In this document: piece by piece, positions 1-8,927 of the stretch
Layout: each line of letters begins with the position of its first letter
How positions within the stretch are numbered: the stretch's first letter is position 1
DNA from: Pseudonocardia oroxyli
Lineage (GTDB): Bacteria; Actinomycetota; Actinomycetes; Mycobacteriales; Pseudonocardiaceae
DNA length: 64,000 bases
Direction: 5' to 3'
Assembly: GCF_900102195.1 (NCBI RefSeq)
Contig: NZ_FNBE01000009.1
Location: 1-64,000, forward strand
Program-made: the position numbers and the translations under genes
The notes under the pieces: generated by a model
The model's input: only the letters and a program-made list of their open reading frames with translations
Told to the model about the DNA's origin: nothing
The model's database searches: none

Positions 1-36
1 CGCCAGGGTGTGGGAGAGTAGGTCGCCGCCGACATC
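1..36 (+). rRNA. rrf: 5S ribosomal RNA, 3' end only
   Basis: The first bases resemble the 3' arm of an actinobacterial 5S rRNA: the GGTGTGGGAGAGTAGG segment is followed by a GTCGCCGCCGAC end that would close helix I. The 5' part lies outside the window. A strong hairpin terminator follows within about 10 bases, as expected at the end of an rrn operon. The exact 3' base is estimated. Confidence 0.85.
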
Positions 37-46
37 AAACAATCGG

Positions 47-78
47 AAAGGCCCCGCAGCATTCGCTGCGGGGCCTTT
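47..78 (+). terminator. rrn operon terminator
   Basis: Perfect 14-bp inverted repeat AAAGGCCCCGCAGC / GCTGCGGGGCCTTT with a 4-base ATTC loop, then a short T-containing tail. It sits just after the 5S rRNA end and just before the convergent pyrD stop codon. Confidence 0.9.
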
Positions 79-113
79 CTGCATTCCCGGATTCGTGCCC
101 CCGATCCGTGCCG

Positions 114-1202
114 TCAGGTGGTGCCGACGGCCGCGGCGACCGAGCGGTGACGATTCCGGTGGAGCAGGACGGCGAGTTCCTGGTTGACCTTCTTGGGCCA
201 GGTGGCGCCCCCGTAGATGAAGCCGGTGTAGCTCTGCACCAGCGAGGCGCCCGCGGTGATCCGCTGGTAGGCGTCCTCCCCGGTGAAGATCCCGCCCACG
301 GAGATGATCGTGCGCTCGGGGCCGAGCTTCGCCCGCAGCGTTCCGACGACCGCCTGCGCCGCCTCGCGCAGCGGGAGACCGGAGACCCCGCCCGCGCCGA
401 GGGCGTCGACCTCCACCCGAGGCGTCCGCAGACCCTCACGGGAGACGGTGGTGTTGGTGGCGACCACGCCGTCGAGCCCCAGGCGCACGGACATGTCGGC
501 GACCGCGTCGACGTCCTCCCCGGCCAGGTCGGTCGTGATCTTGACCAGGAGGGGGACGGTGCGTCCGGGCACGGCGGAGACGAGCTCGTCCCGCACCGCG
601 TCGAGCAGCGGCTCGAGGACGCTGACCTGCTGCATGTCCCGCAGACCGGGGGTGTTGGGCGAGCTGACGTTCACCACCACGTAGTCGGCGAACCGGCCGA
701 GGGCGCGGGCGCTGTAGCGGTAGTCGTCGACGGCCTCGTCCGGCGTCGCGGCCTTGCTCTTGCCGATGTTGATGCCGAGCACCGGACGTCGCTCGGGCAG
801 CGTCGCCAGGTGGGCGGCAACGGCGTCCGCACCGGAGTTGTTGAACCCCATGCGGTTCACGAGCGCCTTGTCCGCGGGCAGGCGGAACAGGCGGGGTTTG
901 GGGTTGCCCGGCTGGGGCCGAGCCGTGACCGTGCCGATCTCCACGAACCCGAATCCGAGGTTCCCGAGTGCGACCGGCCCGCGCGCGTCCTTGTCGAACC
1001 CCGCTGCGAGGCCGAGCGGGTTCGGGAAGTCGACGCCGAACACGCGGGTGCGCAGCACGGGGTCCGGCGCCGTGAGCACCGAGCTCAGCCGCGGGCCCAC
1101 GAGCGAGGAACCCGCCACCCCCCGGATCGCCCCGAACGCGACGCCGTGGATCGGTTCCGCCGGGATGCGGCGCAGGACGTGCTGGAACAGCAGGTCGTAC
1201 AT
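114..1202 (-). CDS. pyrD: Dihydroorotate dehydrogenase (quinone), class 2
   Basis: Catalyses FMN-dependent oxidation of dihydroorotate to orotate, passing electrons to the quinone pool (fourth step of pyrimidine synthesis). From the ATG at 1202 the protein has 362 residues and begins MYDLLFQHVLRR, an N-terminal extension typical of membrane-associated class 2 enzymes; an in-frame start six codons upstream is possible. Visible family features are the NPLGLAAGFDKDA segment, NRMGFNNSGAD, the INIGKS stretch, NVSSPNTPGLR (class 2 enzymes use Ser as catalytic base here) and the C-terminal GGIFTGEDAYQRI phosphate-binding region. It lies downstream of and on the same strand as the S4 protein gene, 45 bases away. 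Identification is firm. Confidence 0.95.
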   Translation of the reverse strand: MYDLLFQHVLRRIPAEPIHGVAFGAIRGVAGSSLVGPRLSSVLTAPDPVLRTRVFGVDFPNPLGLAAGFDKDARGPVALGNLGFGFVEIGTVTARPQPGNPKPRLFRLPADKALVNRMGFNNSGADAVAAHLATLPERRPVLGINIGKSKAATPDEAVDDYRYSARALGRFADYVVVNVSSPNTPGLRDMQQVSVLEPLLDAVRDELVSAVPGRTVPLLVKITTDLAGEDVDAVADMSVRLGLDGVVATNTTVSREGLRTPRVEVDALGAGGVSGLPLREAAQAVVGTLRAKLGPERTIISVGGIFTGEDAYQRITAGASLVQSYTGFIYGGATWPKKVNQELAVLLHRNRHRSVAAAVGTT

Positions 1203-1247
1203 GCCTTCATCATCGCCCACCCCGACGACCGCTCCACAATGCCGGGG

Positions 1248-1613
1248 TCAGTGGGGCGAGCGGAGGGCGTCCATGGCGCGGCGTTCGCGCTTCGTCGGGC
1301 GGCCGGTGCCGCGCTCCCGGACGGCGAAGACCGGCCGCGCCTCCTTCGGCGGGGGCGGCGGGGTGTCGTCGATGTAGCAGGCCTGGGCGTCCGGCGCGCC
1401 GACGCGCTTGTCGATCACCTTGGCGACCTCGACGATCCGGGTCTGCTCGTACACCCGGGCGCGGACCCGGTCGCCGGGGTGGACCGTGGTGGCCGGCTTG
1501 GCGGGGCGGTCGTTGACCCGGACGTGTCCGCCGCGGCACGCCGCCGCGGCGTCCGACCGGGTCTTCGCCAGCCGCACGGACCACAGCCACCGGTCGAGGC
1601 GCGCGGACTCCAT
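1248..1613 (-). CDS. S4-domain RNA-binding protein, Hsp15-like
   Basis: A 121-residue protein starting at ATG 1613 (MESARLDRWLWSVRLAKTRS). Residues 5-60 form an S4 RNA-binding domain with the typical RLDRWLW, AKTRSDAAAAC and VNDRPAKPATTVHPGD elements. The basic tail (RGTGRPTKRERRAMDAL) is characteristic of the HslR/Hsp15 family, which binds stalled 50S subunits carrying peptidyl-tRNA in E. coli. Upstream in-frame sequence exists but is Arg/Pro-rich and unlike protein, so the ATG is preferred. It precedes pyrD on the same strand. Role in this organism is inferred from family. Confidence 0.88.
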   Translation of the reverse strand: MESARLDRWLWSVRLAKTRSDAAAACRGGHVRVNDRPAKPATTVHPGDRVRARVYEQTRIVEVAKVIDKRVGAPDAQACYIDDTPPPPPKEARPVFAVRERGTGRPTKRERRAMDALRSPH

Positions 1614-1660
1614 CACCCCAGCCTGGCATAGATGCGCGGCGACGGGGGTTGTCACCGACC

Positions 1661-2560
1661 ATGGCACGTGACCGGACCTGGCTCGTGGCGGCCGCGGCCG
1701 CGCTGTGGGGCACCGACGGGTTGCTGCGGGCACCACTGGCCGGCGCGTTGCCCGCGGCGACGGTCGTGTTCTGGGAACACCTGCTCGCGATCGTGGTGCT
1801 GATCCCCTTCCTGCCGTCGGCGTTCCGCGCGTTCCGGGCTGCGTCCGTCCGGGACCGCACGGCGATCGTCGTGATCGGGGCGGGCTCAAGCGCACTCGCC
1901 ACCGCGCTGTTCACGGCGGCCTTCGCGACCGGGGACGCGCTGACCCCGCTGGTGCTGCAGAAGCTGCAGCCGCTGGTGGCGGTCGTCGCCGCCGCGCTGC
2001 TGCTCGGGGAGCGGGTGCGGGGGAGGTACTGGCTGTTCGCCGTGCCGGCGTTGGTCGGTGCGTGGCTCGTGGCGTTCCCGGACCCGTTGAGCGCGCAGCT
2101 GCGCGAGCTCGGGGCGGCGGGACTGGCGGTCGGCGCGGCCGTGCTCTGGGGGCTCGGGACGGTGCTCGGCCGGATGGTCGGCGTGCAGACCGCACCCCGG
2201 GACGTCACCGTGCTGCGGTTCGCGATCGGGCTGCCCGCGTCCGCGATCATCGTCGGGGTGCAGGGTGCACCGGTCGCCATCACCGCATCCCAGGTCGTGC
2301 CGCTCGCCCTGTTGGCGCTGATCCCGGGGCTGCTCGCGCTCGTCCTCTACTACATCGGCCTGCAGCGGACGCCCGCCGCGCGCGCCACCCTGGCCGAGCT
2401 CGCCTTCCCCGCGACGGCCGCGGTGCTGGGCATCGCGTTCCTGGGCGTCCACCCGAGCGCGACCCAGTGGCTCGGGCTGGTGATCGTCGTGGCGGCCATC
2501 ACCGCGCTCGGGCTGCGGGAGCGGGGTACGGAACCGGTCGTTCTCGCCCCAACCGGATAG
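1661..2560 (+). CDS. EamA/DMT-family transporter
   Basis: A 299-residue, very hydrophobic protein with about ten membrane-spanning segments arranged as two EamA halves. The first runs from WLVAAAAALWGTDGLLRAPL to the LLLGERV motif around residue 105. The second starts near GAAVLWGLGTVLGRM around residue 160. The family exports small metabolites such as amino acids or nucleotides; substrate cannot be read from the sequence. ATG at 1661 is chosen; a TTG four codons earlier is in frame. Divergent from the S4 protein gene. The lipid kinase gene begins 9 bases after the stop, suggesting co-transcription. Confidence 0.88.
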   Translation: MARDRTWLVAAAAALWGTDGLLRAPLAGALPAATVVFWEHLLAIVVLIPFLPSAFRAFRAASVRDRTAIVVIGAGSSALATALFTAAFATGDALTPLVLQKLQPLVAVVAAALLLGERVRGRYWLFAVPALVGAWLVAFPDPLSAQLRELGAAGLAVGAAVLWGLGTVLGRMVGVQTAPRDVTVLRFAIGLPASAIIVGVQGAPVAITASQVVPLALLALIPGLLALVLYYIGLQRTPAARATLAELAFPATAAVLGIAFLGVHPSATQWLGLVIVVAAITALGLRERGTEPVVLAPTG

Positions 2561-2569
2561 TCTTCGCGG

Positions 2570-3430
2570 GTGGCGCGTTCCTACGACCGGGTGGTCGTCG
2601 TCTTCAACCCCCATTCGACCGGGGACGCGCAGGAGCGTGCCGAGGAGCTGAAGTCCGGGCTGGCGGAGCGAGCCGCGGACCTGCCCGTGGAGCTGCGGCC
2701 CACGGAGTACGCCGGGCACGCCCGCGTCATCGCCGGGGAGGAGCCCGGAACTCCCCTCATCGTCTCGGTGAGCGGCGACGGCGGGTACAACGAGGTCGTC
2801 GACGGCGTCATGAAGTCGGACAACGACGCCGTCGCCGCGGTGCTCGCCGCGGGCAACGCGAACGACCATCGCCGCGTCGTCGGCAGGCGGCCCCTGCTCG
2901 ACGCGATCGTCGACGGCACCACCGAGAAGCTGGACGTCCTCCGGATGACCGTCGACGACGAGGTGCGCTACGCCCACTCCTACATCGGCCTCGGGATCAC
3001 CCCCGTCGTCGCGCTCGAGCTGGAGCGCGGCGGGAAGGGGTCGATCCGGGAGGTCCTGACCACGGTGCGCGCGTTCTCCCGGTTCCACCCCTTCGCGATC
3101 GACGTCGACGGGCGCACGCAGACCTTCGACAGCCTGGTCTTCGCGAACATCGCCGAGATGGCCAAGGTCGCGACGCTCGCCGAGGGCGCGGAGCCGGACG
3201 ACGGCGTGTTCGAGGTCGTCCTCATCCCGCACCGCTCGAAGCTGCGCACGGCCCTGTCCGCGGCCCGGGCGGCGCTCGGCGGGCTCGGCCCGCAGCCGAG
3301 CGTGCGCGAGTACGCCTTCACCACGATCGACCCGATGCCCGCGCAGATCGACGGCGAGGTCCTGGAGCTGGAGGCGGGCGCACGGGTCCGGGTGGACATC
3401 GTGCCCGGAGGGCTCACCACCGTCCGATAG
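2570..3430 (+). CDS. Diacylglycerol kinase-like lipid kinase
   Basis: A 286-residue protein with a GTG start. The N-terminal half is a DAGK catalytic domain: VVVVFNPHSTG at residues 8-18 and the glycine-rich nucleotide loop VSGDGGYNEVVDG at 66-78, followed by the AVLAAGNANDHRR stretch where the family usually reads GTGND. The C-terminal half forms the beta-rich domain ending in the substrate-associated DGEVLELE segment. Members phosphorylate lipid or sphingoid-base hydroxyls with ATP; the acceptor is unknown. It sits between the EamA gene (9-bp gap) and the RraA-like gene (14-bp gap), probably one transcript. Confidence 0.87.
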   Translation: MARSYDRVVVVFNPHSTGDAQERAEELKSGLAERAADLPVELRPTEYAGHARVIAGEEPGTPLIVSVSGDGGYNEVVDGVMKSDNDAVAAVLAAGNANDHRRVVGRRPLLDAIVDGTTEKLDVLRMTVDDEVRYAHSYIGLGITPVVALELERGGKGSIREVLTTVRAFSRFHPFAIDVDGRTQTFDSLVFANIAEMAKVATLAEGAEPDDGVFEVVLIPHRSKLRTALSAARAALGGLGPQPSVREYAFTTIDPMPAQIDGEVLELEAGARVRVDIVPGGLTTVR

Positions 3431-3444
3431 CGGAGGATGGGGCC

Positions 3445-4092
3445 ATGTTGCTCGAGCGGCTCCGGAACGTGCAGGTGTCCTCCCTCTGCGACGCCGACAA
3501 GGGCCTGGCGGTCGTGGACCCGGCGATCCGGGCGATGGTCCCGGACGTCTCGTTCGCCGGTCCCGCCTTCACCCTCCTCGCCTACGACGACCACCTGCCC
3601 GTGCTCGTCGCGCTGCGGGAGGCGGAGCCCGGGTCGGTGCTGGTCGTGGCCACCAACACGCTGAGGAAGGCGGTGTCGGGCGAGCTGTTCGCCACCGAGG
3701 CCCGGCGCCGCGGGATCGCCGCGATCGTCATCGACGGCTACTGCCGGGACCTCCGTGGCCTGCGCCGCATCGGACTGCCCGTGCACGCGCGGGGCACCAC
3801 GCCGATGTCCGGCACCACCCGGGACCCGGGCACCTTCGGGCGGGAGGTGCTGATCGGCCGGGTCCGGGTCGCGCCCGGTGATCTCGTCGTCGGGGACGAC
3901 GACGGCGTGGTCGTCGGGAGCCGGGAGCGGTTCGAGGCGGCGATCGACCAGGCCGAGGAGATCGAGCGCGCCGAGCAGGCCCTGCTCGCGGGCATGGCGC
4001 GGGGCCGGTCGCTGCACGAGATGACGAACGTCGACGAGCACCTGCAGGCACTGGAGGCCGACGTCCCGACGTCCCTCACCTTCCGCGTCTAG
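3445..4092 (+). CDS. RraA-family / HMG aldolase-like protein
   Basis: A 215-residue protein starting at ATG 3445, eight bases after a GGAGG ribosome-binding site. The fold signature of the RraA/4-hydroxy-4-methyl-2-oxoglutarate aldolase family is present: VSSLCDADKG near the N terminus, GPAFTLLAY, the GSVLVV...AVSGEL segment, and the metal/substrate-binding VIDGYCRDLRGLRRIGLPV motif around residues 95-115. Family members cleave HMG or oxaloacetate with a divalent metal; some homologues instead inhibit RNase E. The MhpD-like hydratase just downstream on the other strand fits an aromatic-ring or keto-acid degradation context, but that link is inference. Confidence 0.85.
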   Translation: MLLERLRNVQVSSLCDADKGLAVVDPAIRAMVPDVSFAGPAFTLLAYDDHLPVLVALREAEPGSVLVVATNTLRKAVSGELFATEARRRGIAAIVIDGYCRDLRGLRRIGLPVHARGTTPMSGTTRDPGTFGREVLIGRVRVAPGDLVVGDDDGVVVGSRERFEAAIDQAEEIERAEQALLAGMARGRSLHEMTNVDEHLQALEADVPTSLTFRV

Positions 4093-4096
4093 CCAG

Positions 4097-4116
4097 GCAT
4101 TGTGGAGCCACAATGC
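4097..4116. terminator. Bidirectional terminator between convergent genes
   Basis: GCATTGTGG / CCACAATGC perfect inverted repeat with a 2-base loop, directly between the convergent stop codons of the RraA-like and MhpD-like genes. Confidence 0.7.
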
Positions 4117-4126
4117 GGCCCGGGCC

Positions 4127-4903
4127 TCAGGTGAAGGTGACGTCCACCTGGCCGAGGGGGCCGAAGTCCGCCCGCACGTGGTCGCCCGCCTGGATGCTGG
4201 GGACCTTGGTCGTGGAGCCGGTGGTGACGATCTCGCCCGCCTTGAGTCCGGTCCCCAGGTGGACCAGCTCCTCGGCGAGCCAGACCAGGGCGGTGCGCGG
4301 ATCCCCCATGACGACGGCGCCGTCCCCCTCCGCCGTGCGCTCGCCGTTGATCCACAGGGCGGTCCCGATCGTCGCCAGGTCGTCCGGGACCGCGGAGAGC
4401 TCGGGGCCGAGCACCAGGTGCCCGGCGCACGCGACGTCCGCGAGCAGCAGCGAGCTGCCCGCGTGCGCGTAGTCGGCGAGGCGGGAGTCCGGGACCTCGA
4501 TGGCCAGGTGCATCCCGCCGACGGCGGCGAGGACCTCCTCGCGGGTCGGCTCCGGGCCGATGTCTCGCGCGAGGCGGAACGCGTACTCCGCCTCGACCGC
4601 CCGCATGTGCAGGCCCGCGAACGGGATCCGGTCGCCCGAGGCCACCCGCCCGCCCTCGAACAGCCGCCCCGGCAGCGGGGTCCCGATCCCGATCACGGCC
4701 TGGCTCGGCGCGGACGTCGCGGCGATCTTCCAGCCGTAGCTCGCGCCCGCCCGCTCGACAACCCGCCGCTGGATGGCCCAGCCCGCCTCGTGGTCGTGCG
4801 GGTGGAGGTCCTCCGGCAGCCCGTCGAGCACCTCGCCCGTGGTCCACGCGGTCCACAGGAGGTCGGCGGCGCGGTCGGCGAGCGTCTCGGCAGTGAGCGG
4901 CAT
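4127..4903 (-). CDS. 2-keto-4-pentenoate hydratase-like (MhpD/FAH superfamily)
   Basis: A 258-residue protein of the fumarylacetoacetase/MhpD superfamily, which adds water to 2-hydroxypenta-2,4-dienoate or decarboxylates related oxo-acids in meta-cleavage pathways. Visible landmarks are GWKIAATS, IGIGTPLPGRLFEG, the metal-binding acidic cluster AVEAEYAFRLARDI around residues 104-117, HLAIEVPDSR, and the C-terminal LKAGEIVTTGSTTKV. It lies 16 bases downstream of malQ on the same strand. No other meta-cleavage genes are nearby, so its pathway is unknown. Confidence 0.85.
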   Translation of the reverse strand: MPLTAETLADRAADLLWTAWTTGEVLDGLPEDLHPHDHEAGWAIQRRVVERAGASYGWKIAATSAPSQAVIGIGTPLPGRLFEGGRVASGDRIPFAGLHMRAVEAEYAFRLARDIGPEPTREEVLAAVGGMHLAIEVPDSRLADYAHAGSSLLLADVACAGHLVLGPELSAVPDDLATIGTALWINGERTAEGDGAVVMGDPRTALVWLAEELVHLGTGLKAGEIVTTGSTTKVPSIQAGDHVRADFGPLGQVDVTFT

Positions 4904-4919
4904 GGCTGTGATCCTCGCC

Positions 4920-6920
4920 TCAGCGATCCCCCGAGCGCAATGCCGCCACGACCTCCTTCACCCGAGGGTCGGTCCGCAGCTCCTCCACCGACACGGGCAG
5001 CGGCAGCCGCCAGTTGGGGTACTCGTCGACGGTTCCGGGCAGGTTGGGCTGCCGGGTCTCCCCGACGACGTCGTAGGGGCTGGCCAGCACGAGTCGGCAC
5101 CGGCTGCGTGCGAGCAGGGCGTGCAGGGCGGGCACGATCTCCGCGTCCGACGCGTCGGCCGCGACCAGTCCCTCGGCGACGAGCAGGTCCACCAGCTCGG
5201 CGCGCTCTGCGGCGGCCTTGCGCTCCTCGGCGGGCACGTCGTCGAGCAGGTCCAGGTCCGCGCGGGCCCGGACGTGCTCGCCGCCGAGGAAGCCCGCCGC
5301 CGTCGGGAGGTCGTGGGTGGAGATCGTCGCGACCGCCTCCTCCGGCCACTCGTCCGGCGGCAGCAGCCTGCCGGTCTCGGGGTCGCGGACGAACCACAGG
5401 ACGGTGGAGCCGAGCATGTTCCGGCCGTGCAGCGCCTCGGTGACCTCGGGCTCGACCGTGCCGAGGTCCTCGCCGATCACGGCGGCCCCGGCGCGTGCGG
5501 CCTCGAGGGTGAGGACGGCGAGCATCGCCTCGGCGTCGTAGTGCACGTAGGTGCCGCGGTCGGGCGAGCGGCCCGGCGGGACCCACCACAGCCGGAACAG
5601 CCCGGCGACGTGGTCGATCCGCAGCCCGTCGGCGTGCGTGAGCAGCGCGCGGAGCATGTCGCGGTAGGCGGCGTAGCCGGTCGCGGCGAGGCGGTCGGGG
5701 CGCCACGGCGGCAGGCCCCAGGCCTGGCCGCGCTGGTTGAAGGCGTCCGGCGGGGCGCCGACGGTCACGTCGAGGGCGAGGACGTCCTGCAGCGCCCAGG
5801 CGTCCGCCCCCTCCGGGTCGCAGCCGACGGCGAGATCGTGGATCACCCCGAGCGGCATGTCGCGGGCGGCCTCGCGGGCCGCGGCCAGCTGGTCGGCGAC
5901 GCGCTGCTGCAGCCACCCGTGGAACGCGACCCGCGGCGCCAGGGCGCGGCGGGCCTCGGCGACGGCCGGGTTCCCGGGGTGGCGCAGCTCCGCGGGCCAC
6001 AGCGAGAACCGGCCGCCGTAGCGCTCGGCGAGGGCGCAGTAGGTCGCGAAGTCCACCAGGTCCGGGCCGGGGTCGACCGGCTCCGGGCGGCCCGCGGCCC
6101 GCCAGAGCGCCTCGGCCGCAGACTTCTTCGCGGCCCACACGCGGTCGTGCGGGATCCTGTCGCCGACGATCTCGGGCCGCAGCGCGTCCACCTCCGCCCG
6201 GGTGGCGGGGTCCGCCGCCGCGTACTCGGGCAGGTCGGTGACCCGCAGCGCGAGCGGCGTCGAGAACCGGCGGCTCGACGGCGTGTACGGGCTCGGCTGC
6301 ACGGGCGAGAGCGGGGTGATCGCGTGCAGCGGGTTCAGCAGGATCGCCGAGGCGCCCTGCCCGGCGGCGTGCTCGGTGAACTCGCGCAGGTCGCCCAGGT
6401 CGCCGATCCCCCAGCTCTGCGCCGATGCCAAGGCGTAGAGCTGCAGCATCCAGCCCCAGGAGCGCGGCGCGGCGGGCAGCGCCGCGGGCGACACGACGAC
6501 CGTGACCTCCTGCTCCGCCGTCCGCAGCCGGTACCACCCGGGCTCGAGCCCGGCCAGCTCGGTGACCTCGCGGGACGTCCCGTCCTCGGCGGTGAGCGTG
6601 CCCGCGCCGCGCCGGGTGTCGCTCGCGCGCATCCCGATGGTGCCGGGGAGCAGGCCGCGCGCCGCGTCCTCGCGGGCCGCGGCGAGCGCGGCGGCCCGGG
6701 CGGCGGGCGTCGTGGCGTCGACGTCGAGCAGGCCGAGGACTTCCACGACCACCTCCTCGTCGACGGTCACGGGCCTGCGGTCGCCGTCGTTGTAGCCGGT
6801 GGCGACGCCGTGCGCCGCGGCCAGCTCGGAGAGGTCGGGATCGATCGCCACGGGGGAATGCTTCCCCATCGGCCCGGGTCCCATTCGTCCGGTCGACTGA
6901 ATCGCGCTGAGCTGCGACAT
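4920..6920 (-). CDS. malQ: 4-alpha-glucanotransferase (amylomaltase, GH77)
   Basis: Transfers alpha-1,4-glucan segments between maltodextrins. The N-terminal ~180 residues are the actinobacterial extra domain. The catalytic region starts at SWGWMLQLYALASAQSWGIGDLGDL and shows the GH77/GH13-type sites: LRIDHVAGL (nucleophile Asp), VIGEDLGTVEP (acid/base Glu) and TISTHDLPTAAGF (third Asp). Maximum length is 666 residues from the ATG at 6920; ATGs at 6884 and 6869 are also possible, and none has a clear ribosome-binding site, so the start is uncertain. Divergent from the membrane-anchored protein at 7047. Confidence 0.93.
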   Translation of the reverse strand: MSQLSAIQSTGRMGPGPMGKHSPVAIDPDLSELAAAHGVATGYNDGDRRPVTVDEEVVVEVLGLLDVDATTPAARAAALAAAREDAARGLLPGTIGMRASDTRRGAGTLTAEDGTSREVTELAGLEPGWYRLRTAEQEVTVVVSPAALPAAPRSWGWMLQLYALASAQSWGIGDLGDLREFTEHAAGQGASAILLNPLHAITPLSPVQPSPYTPSSRRFSTPLALRVTDLPEYAAADPATRAEVDALRPEIVGDRIPHDRVWAAKKSAAEALWRAAGRPEPVDPGPDLVDFATYCALAERYGGRFSLWPAELRHPGNPAVAEARRALAPRVAFHGWLQQRVADQLAAAREAARDMPLGVIHDLAVGCDPEGADAWALQDVLALDVTVGAPPDAFNQRGQAWGLPPWRPDRLAATGYAAYRDMLRALLTHADGLRIDHVAGLFRLWWVPPGRSPDRGTYVHYDAEAMLAVLTLEAARAGAAVIGEDLGTVEPEVTEALHGRNMLGSTVLWFVRDPETGRLLPPDEWPEEAVATISTHDLPTAAGFLGGEHVRARADLDLLDDVPAEERKAAAERAELVDLLVAEGLVAADASDAEIVPALHALLARSRCRLVLASPYDVVGETRQPNLPGTVDEYPNWRLPLPVSVEELRTDPRVKEVVAALRSGDR

Positions 6921-7046
6921 CGACACCGGCGTGGGCGCAGCGGCGTGCGGCGCCCCCGGTGCTACGGTCGCGGCCACGAGTCCGGGCGGGCCCGTACCCC
7001 TGTGTGCGTACTCGGCCCTTCGGTCGTCCGCACGAGGAGTGAAGCG

Positions 7047-8927
7047 ATGAGCACGTGGGCCCTGCTGGTGATGGTGCTGCTCGTGCTGCTCGCCCTGGGG
7101 ATCGTCCTGGTGGCGTCCCGGCGGCCGCGCACACCGGCCGCGGTGGCGGCCGATCCGCAGCCCGTCGGGCGCACGGTGGGTGACCTGGTGCGCGACCGCG
7201 CCCCGGCCGTGGTCGCTCCGGAGCAGCCCGCGGACGAGGTGGCCGCCCCGGCCCCGGAGGCGGAGGCTCCCGTCAAGAGCGGCGCGGAGCAGGACGGGCC
7301 CGCGCGGGGCTCGGAGCCGGCGCTCGAGCGCCGCGCGGACACGGGTGTCGACGCCGGGCCGGTCGGGCCGCCCTGGACGCGCGGGTTCGTGGACGGGGTG
7401 CCGGTCGAGGGCCCGCCGGTGCCGAAGCCGCCGCGGCGCACCGGTGTGGACCCGGCGCTGGTCGCCCGGGTGACCTCGGTGTCCCCGCCGGTGCGGCCCA
7501 GTGCGGAGCGGGTGGAGCGCGGGATCGTGAGCCCCGCGGTCGCGGACGCCGTGGCCCGCGCCGAGGCACGTCGGCAGGGCGAGCGTCCGGTGCTCACCGC
7601 GGTCCCCGACCTGCCGCCCCGCCCCGCCCCACGCCGCGGCACGTTCGTCGCCAGCGGTGCCGGTGTCGCGGGGCTGGCGCTCACCGGATTCGTGGGCGGG
7701 CGCCGTGACGAGCAGGTCGAAGCCGCTCCCGAGCCCGAGCCGCCCGCCGAGCGCAGCGCCGTCGAGGCAGCGGCCGACACCACCGACGTCACCCACACCG
7801 CCGACACCGCCGACACCGCGCCCGAGGAGTCCGCTGTGGACACCGAGGCCGCGGACGAGACCGTGGACGAGACGACCGACGAGACCACGACCGACACTGC
7901 GGACGACGCCGCGCCGGCACCACGCGCCGTTCACCGGGACGCGGAGCCCGAGGGGGTGGACGCGGCTGCGGGCGAGACCAGCGACGACACCGCCGGCACC
8001 GCGCCCGCCGCGGCCGCCGCGCCCATCGCGCCCGTCGAGACTGTCGCGTCCGTCGCTCCCGTGGCGCCGCTGCCCAGCCCGCGGGACGGGGCGGGCGCCG
8101 CCCCGCGGCCCGTGGTCGTCCCCGCCGCGGCCGTGCGCCGGCTCCAGGCCGTCCCGACCAGCGCGGACACCGCGATCCCGACCCCGGCTGTGACCCCCTC
8201 GTCGCGTCCCGTCACGCTGAGCGCCGTGACCTCCCCGCACTCCACGGCCGCCCCCGCTCCGGCCGTCGACGCGCGTGCCGCCGAGCACGCCGCTGTGGAC
8301 CTCGCGCTGCTGCGCACCCTCGGCTTCGCCGACCCCAACCCGCGCAAGGGGGCCTCGCCGGTGGTGGACATGTCCGTCGAGCACCCGGACGACACACCGG
8401 AGCCGCCCCGCGACCCCGTCGCCGTCGCGTTCCGGGTGACCGGCCGCGACCACGCGCCGCTCCCGGACGCCACGGTCGCCCTGCTCGACCACCGCGGCCG
8501 GGAGGCCGCCTCCGCCCACGGCGACGCGGCGGGCCACGGCTCCGTCGAGGCGCCGCGCCCCGGCGGGTACGTGCTGGTCGCGTCGGCGGACGGGCACCAG
8601 CCCGGGGTCGTCGCCGTGCGCGCGGAGCACGCGGGGGCGTCGGTCGAGGTCCCGCTGGTCCGCTCCTCGGCGATCGCGGGCCGCGTCACCGACGCGGCGG
8701 CCGAGCCGGTCGCGTCGGCCGCGCTGGACCTCCTGCAGGACGGCGAGCTCGTCGCCTCCGCCACGACCGGCGCGGCGGGCGACTACCGGTTCGCCGACCT
8801 CGCCGCGGGCGAATACACGATCGCGGTGCAGTCCGGCGGCCACGCCCCGGCGCTCGCCGCGGTCCGGGTCGGCGAGGAGGCCGACGCCGAGCAGGACGTG
8901 ACCCTGCCCGCCGCGGTCCGCGGCTGA
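7047..8927 (+). CDS. Membrane-anchored disordered protein with carboxypeptidase-regulatory-like repeats
   Basis: A 626-residue protein starting at ATG 7047 behind GAGGAGTG. Residues 4-24 form one hydrophobic segment, followed by a long low-complexity Pro/Ala/Glu/Asp/Thr-rich region (about 25-450) with runs such as repeated TADTA-like and DETTD-like units. The last ~170 residues contain two beta-sandwich repeats of the carboxypeptidase-regulatory (Cna-B-like) type: AFRVTGRDHAPLPDATVALLD, then IAGRVTDAAAEPVASAALDLL with AGDYRFADLAAGEYTI. This suggests an N-terminal anchor with an extended stalk holding two Ig-like domains outside the cell. It overlaps the next gene by one base (TGATG). No enzymatic role is visible. 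Confidence 0.82.
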   Translation: MSTWALLVMVLLVLLALGIVLVASRRPRTPAAVAADPQPVGRTVGDLVRDRAPAVVAPEQPADEVAAPAPEAEAPVKSGAEQDGPARGSEPALERRADTGVDAGPVGPPWTRGFVDGVPVEGPPVPKPPRRTGVDPALVARVTSVSPPVRPSAERVERGIVSPAVADAVARAEARRQGERPVLTAVPDLPPRPAPRRGTFVASGAGVAGLALTGFVGGRRDEQVEAAPEPEPPAERSAVEAAADTTDVTHTADTADTAPEESAVDTEAADETVDETTDETTTDTADDAAPAPRAVHRDAEPEGVDAAAGETSDDTAGTAPAAAAAPIAPVETVASVAPVAPLPSPRDGAGAAPRPVVVPAAAVRRLQAVPTSADTAIPTPAVTPSSRPVTLSAVTSPHSTAAPAPAVDARAAEHAAVDLALLRTLGFADPNPRKGASPVVDMSVEHPDDTPEPPRDPVAVAFRVTGRDHAPLPDATVALLDHRGREAASAHGDAAGHGSVEAPRPGGYVLVASADGHQPGVVAVRAEHAGASVEVPLVRSSAIAGRVTDAAAEPVASAALDLLQDGELVASATTGAAGDYRFADLAAGEYTIAVQSGGHAPALAAVRVGEEADAEQDVTLPAAVRG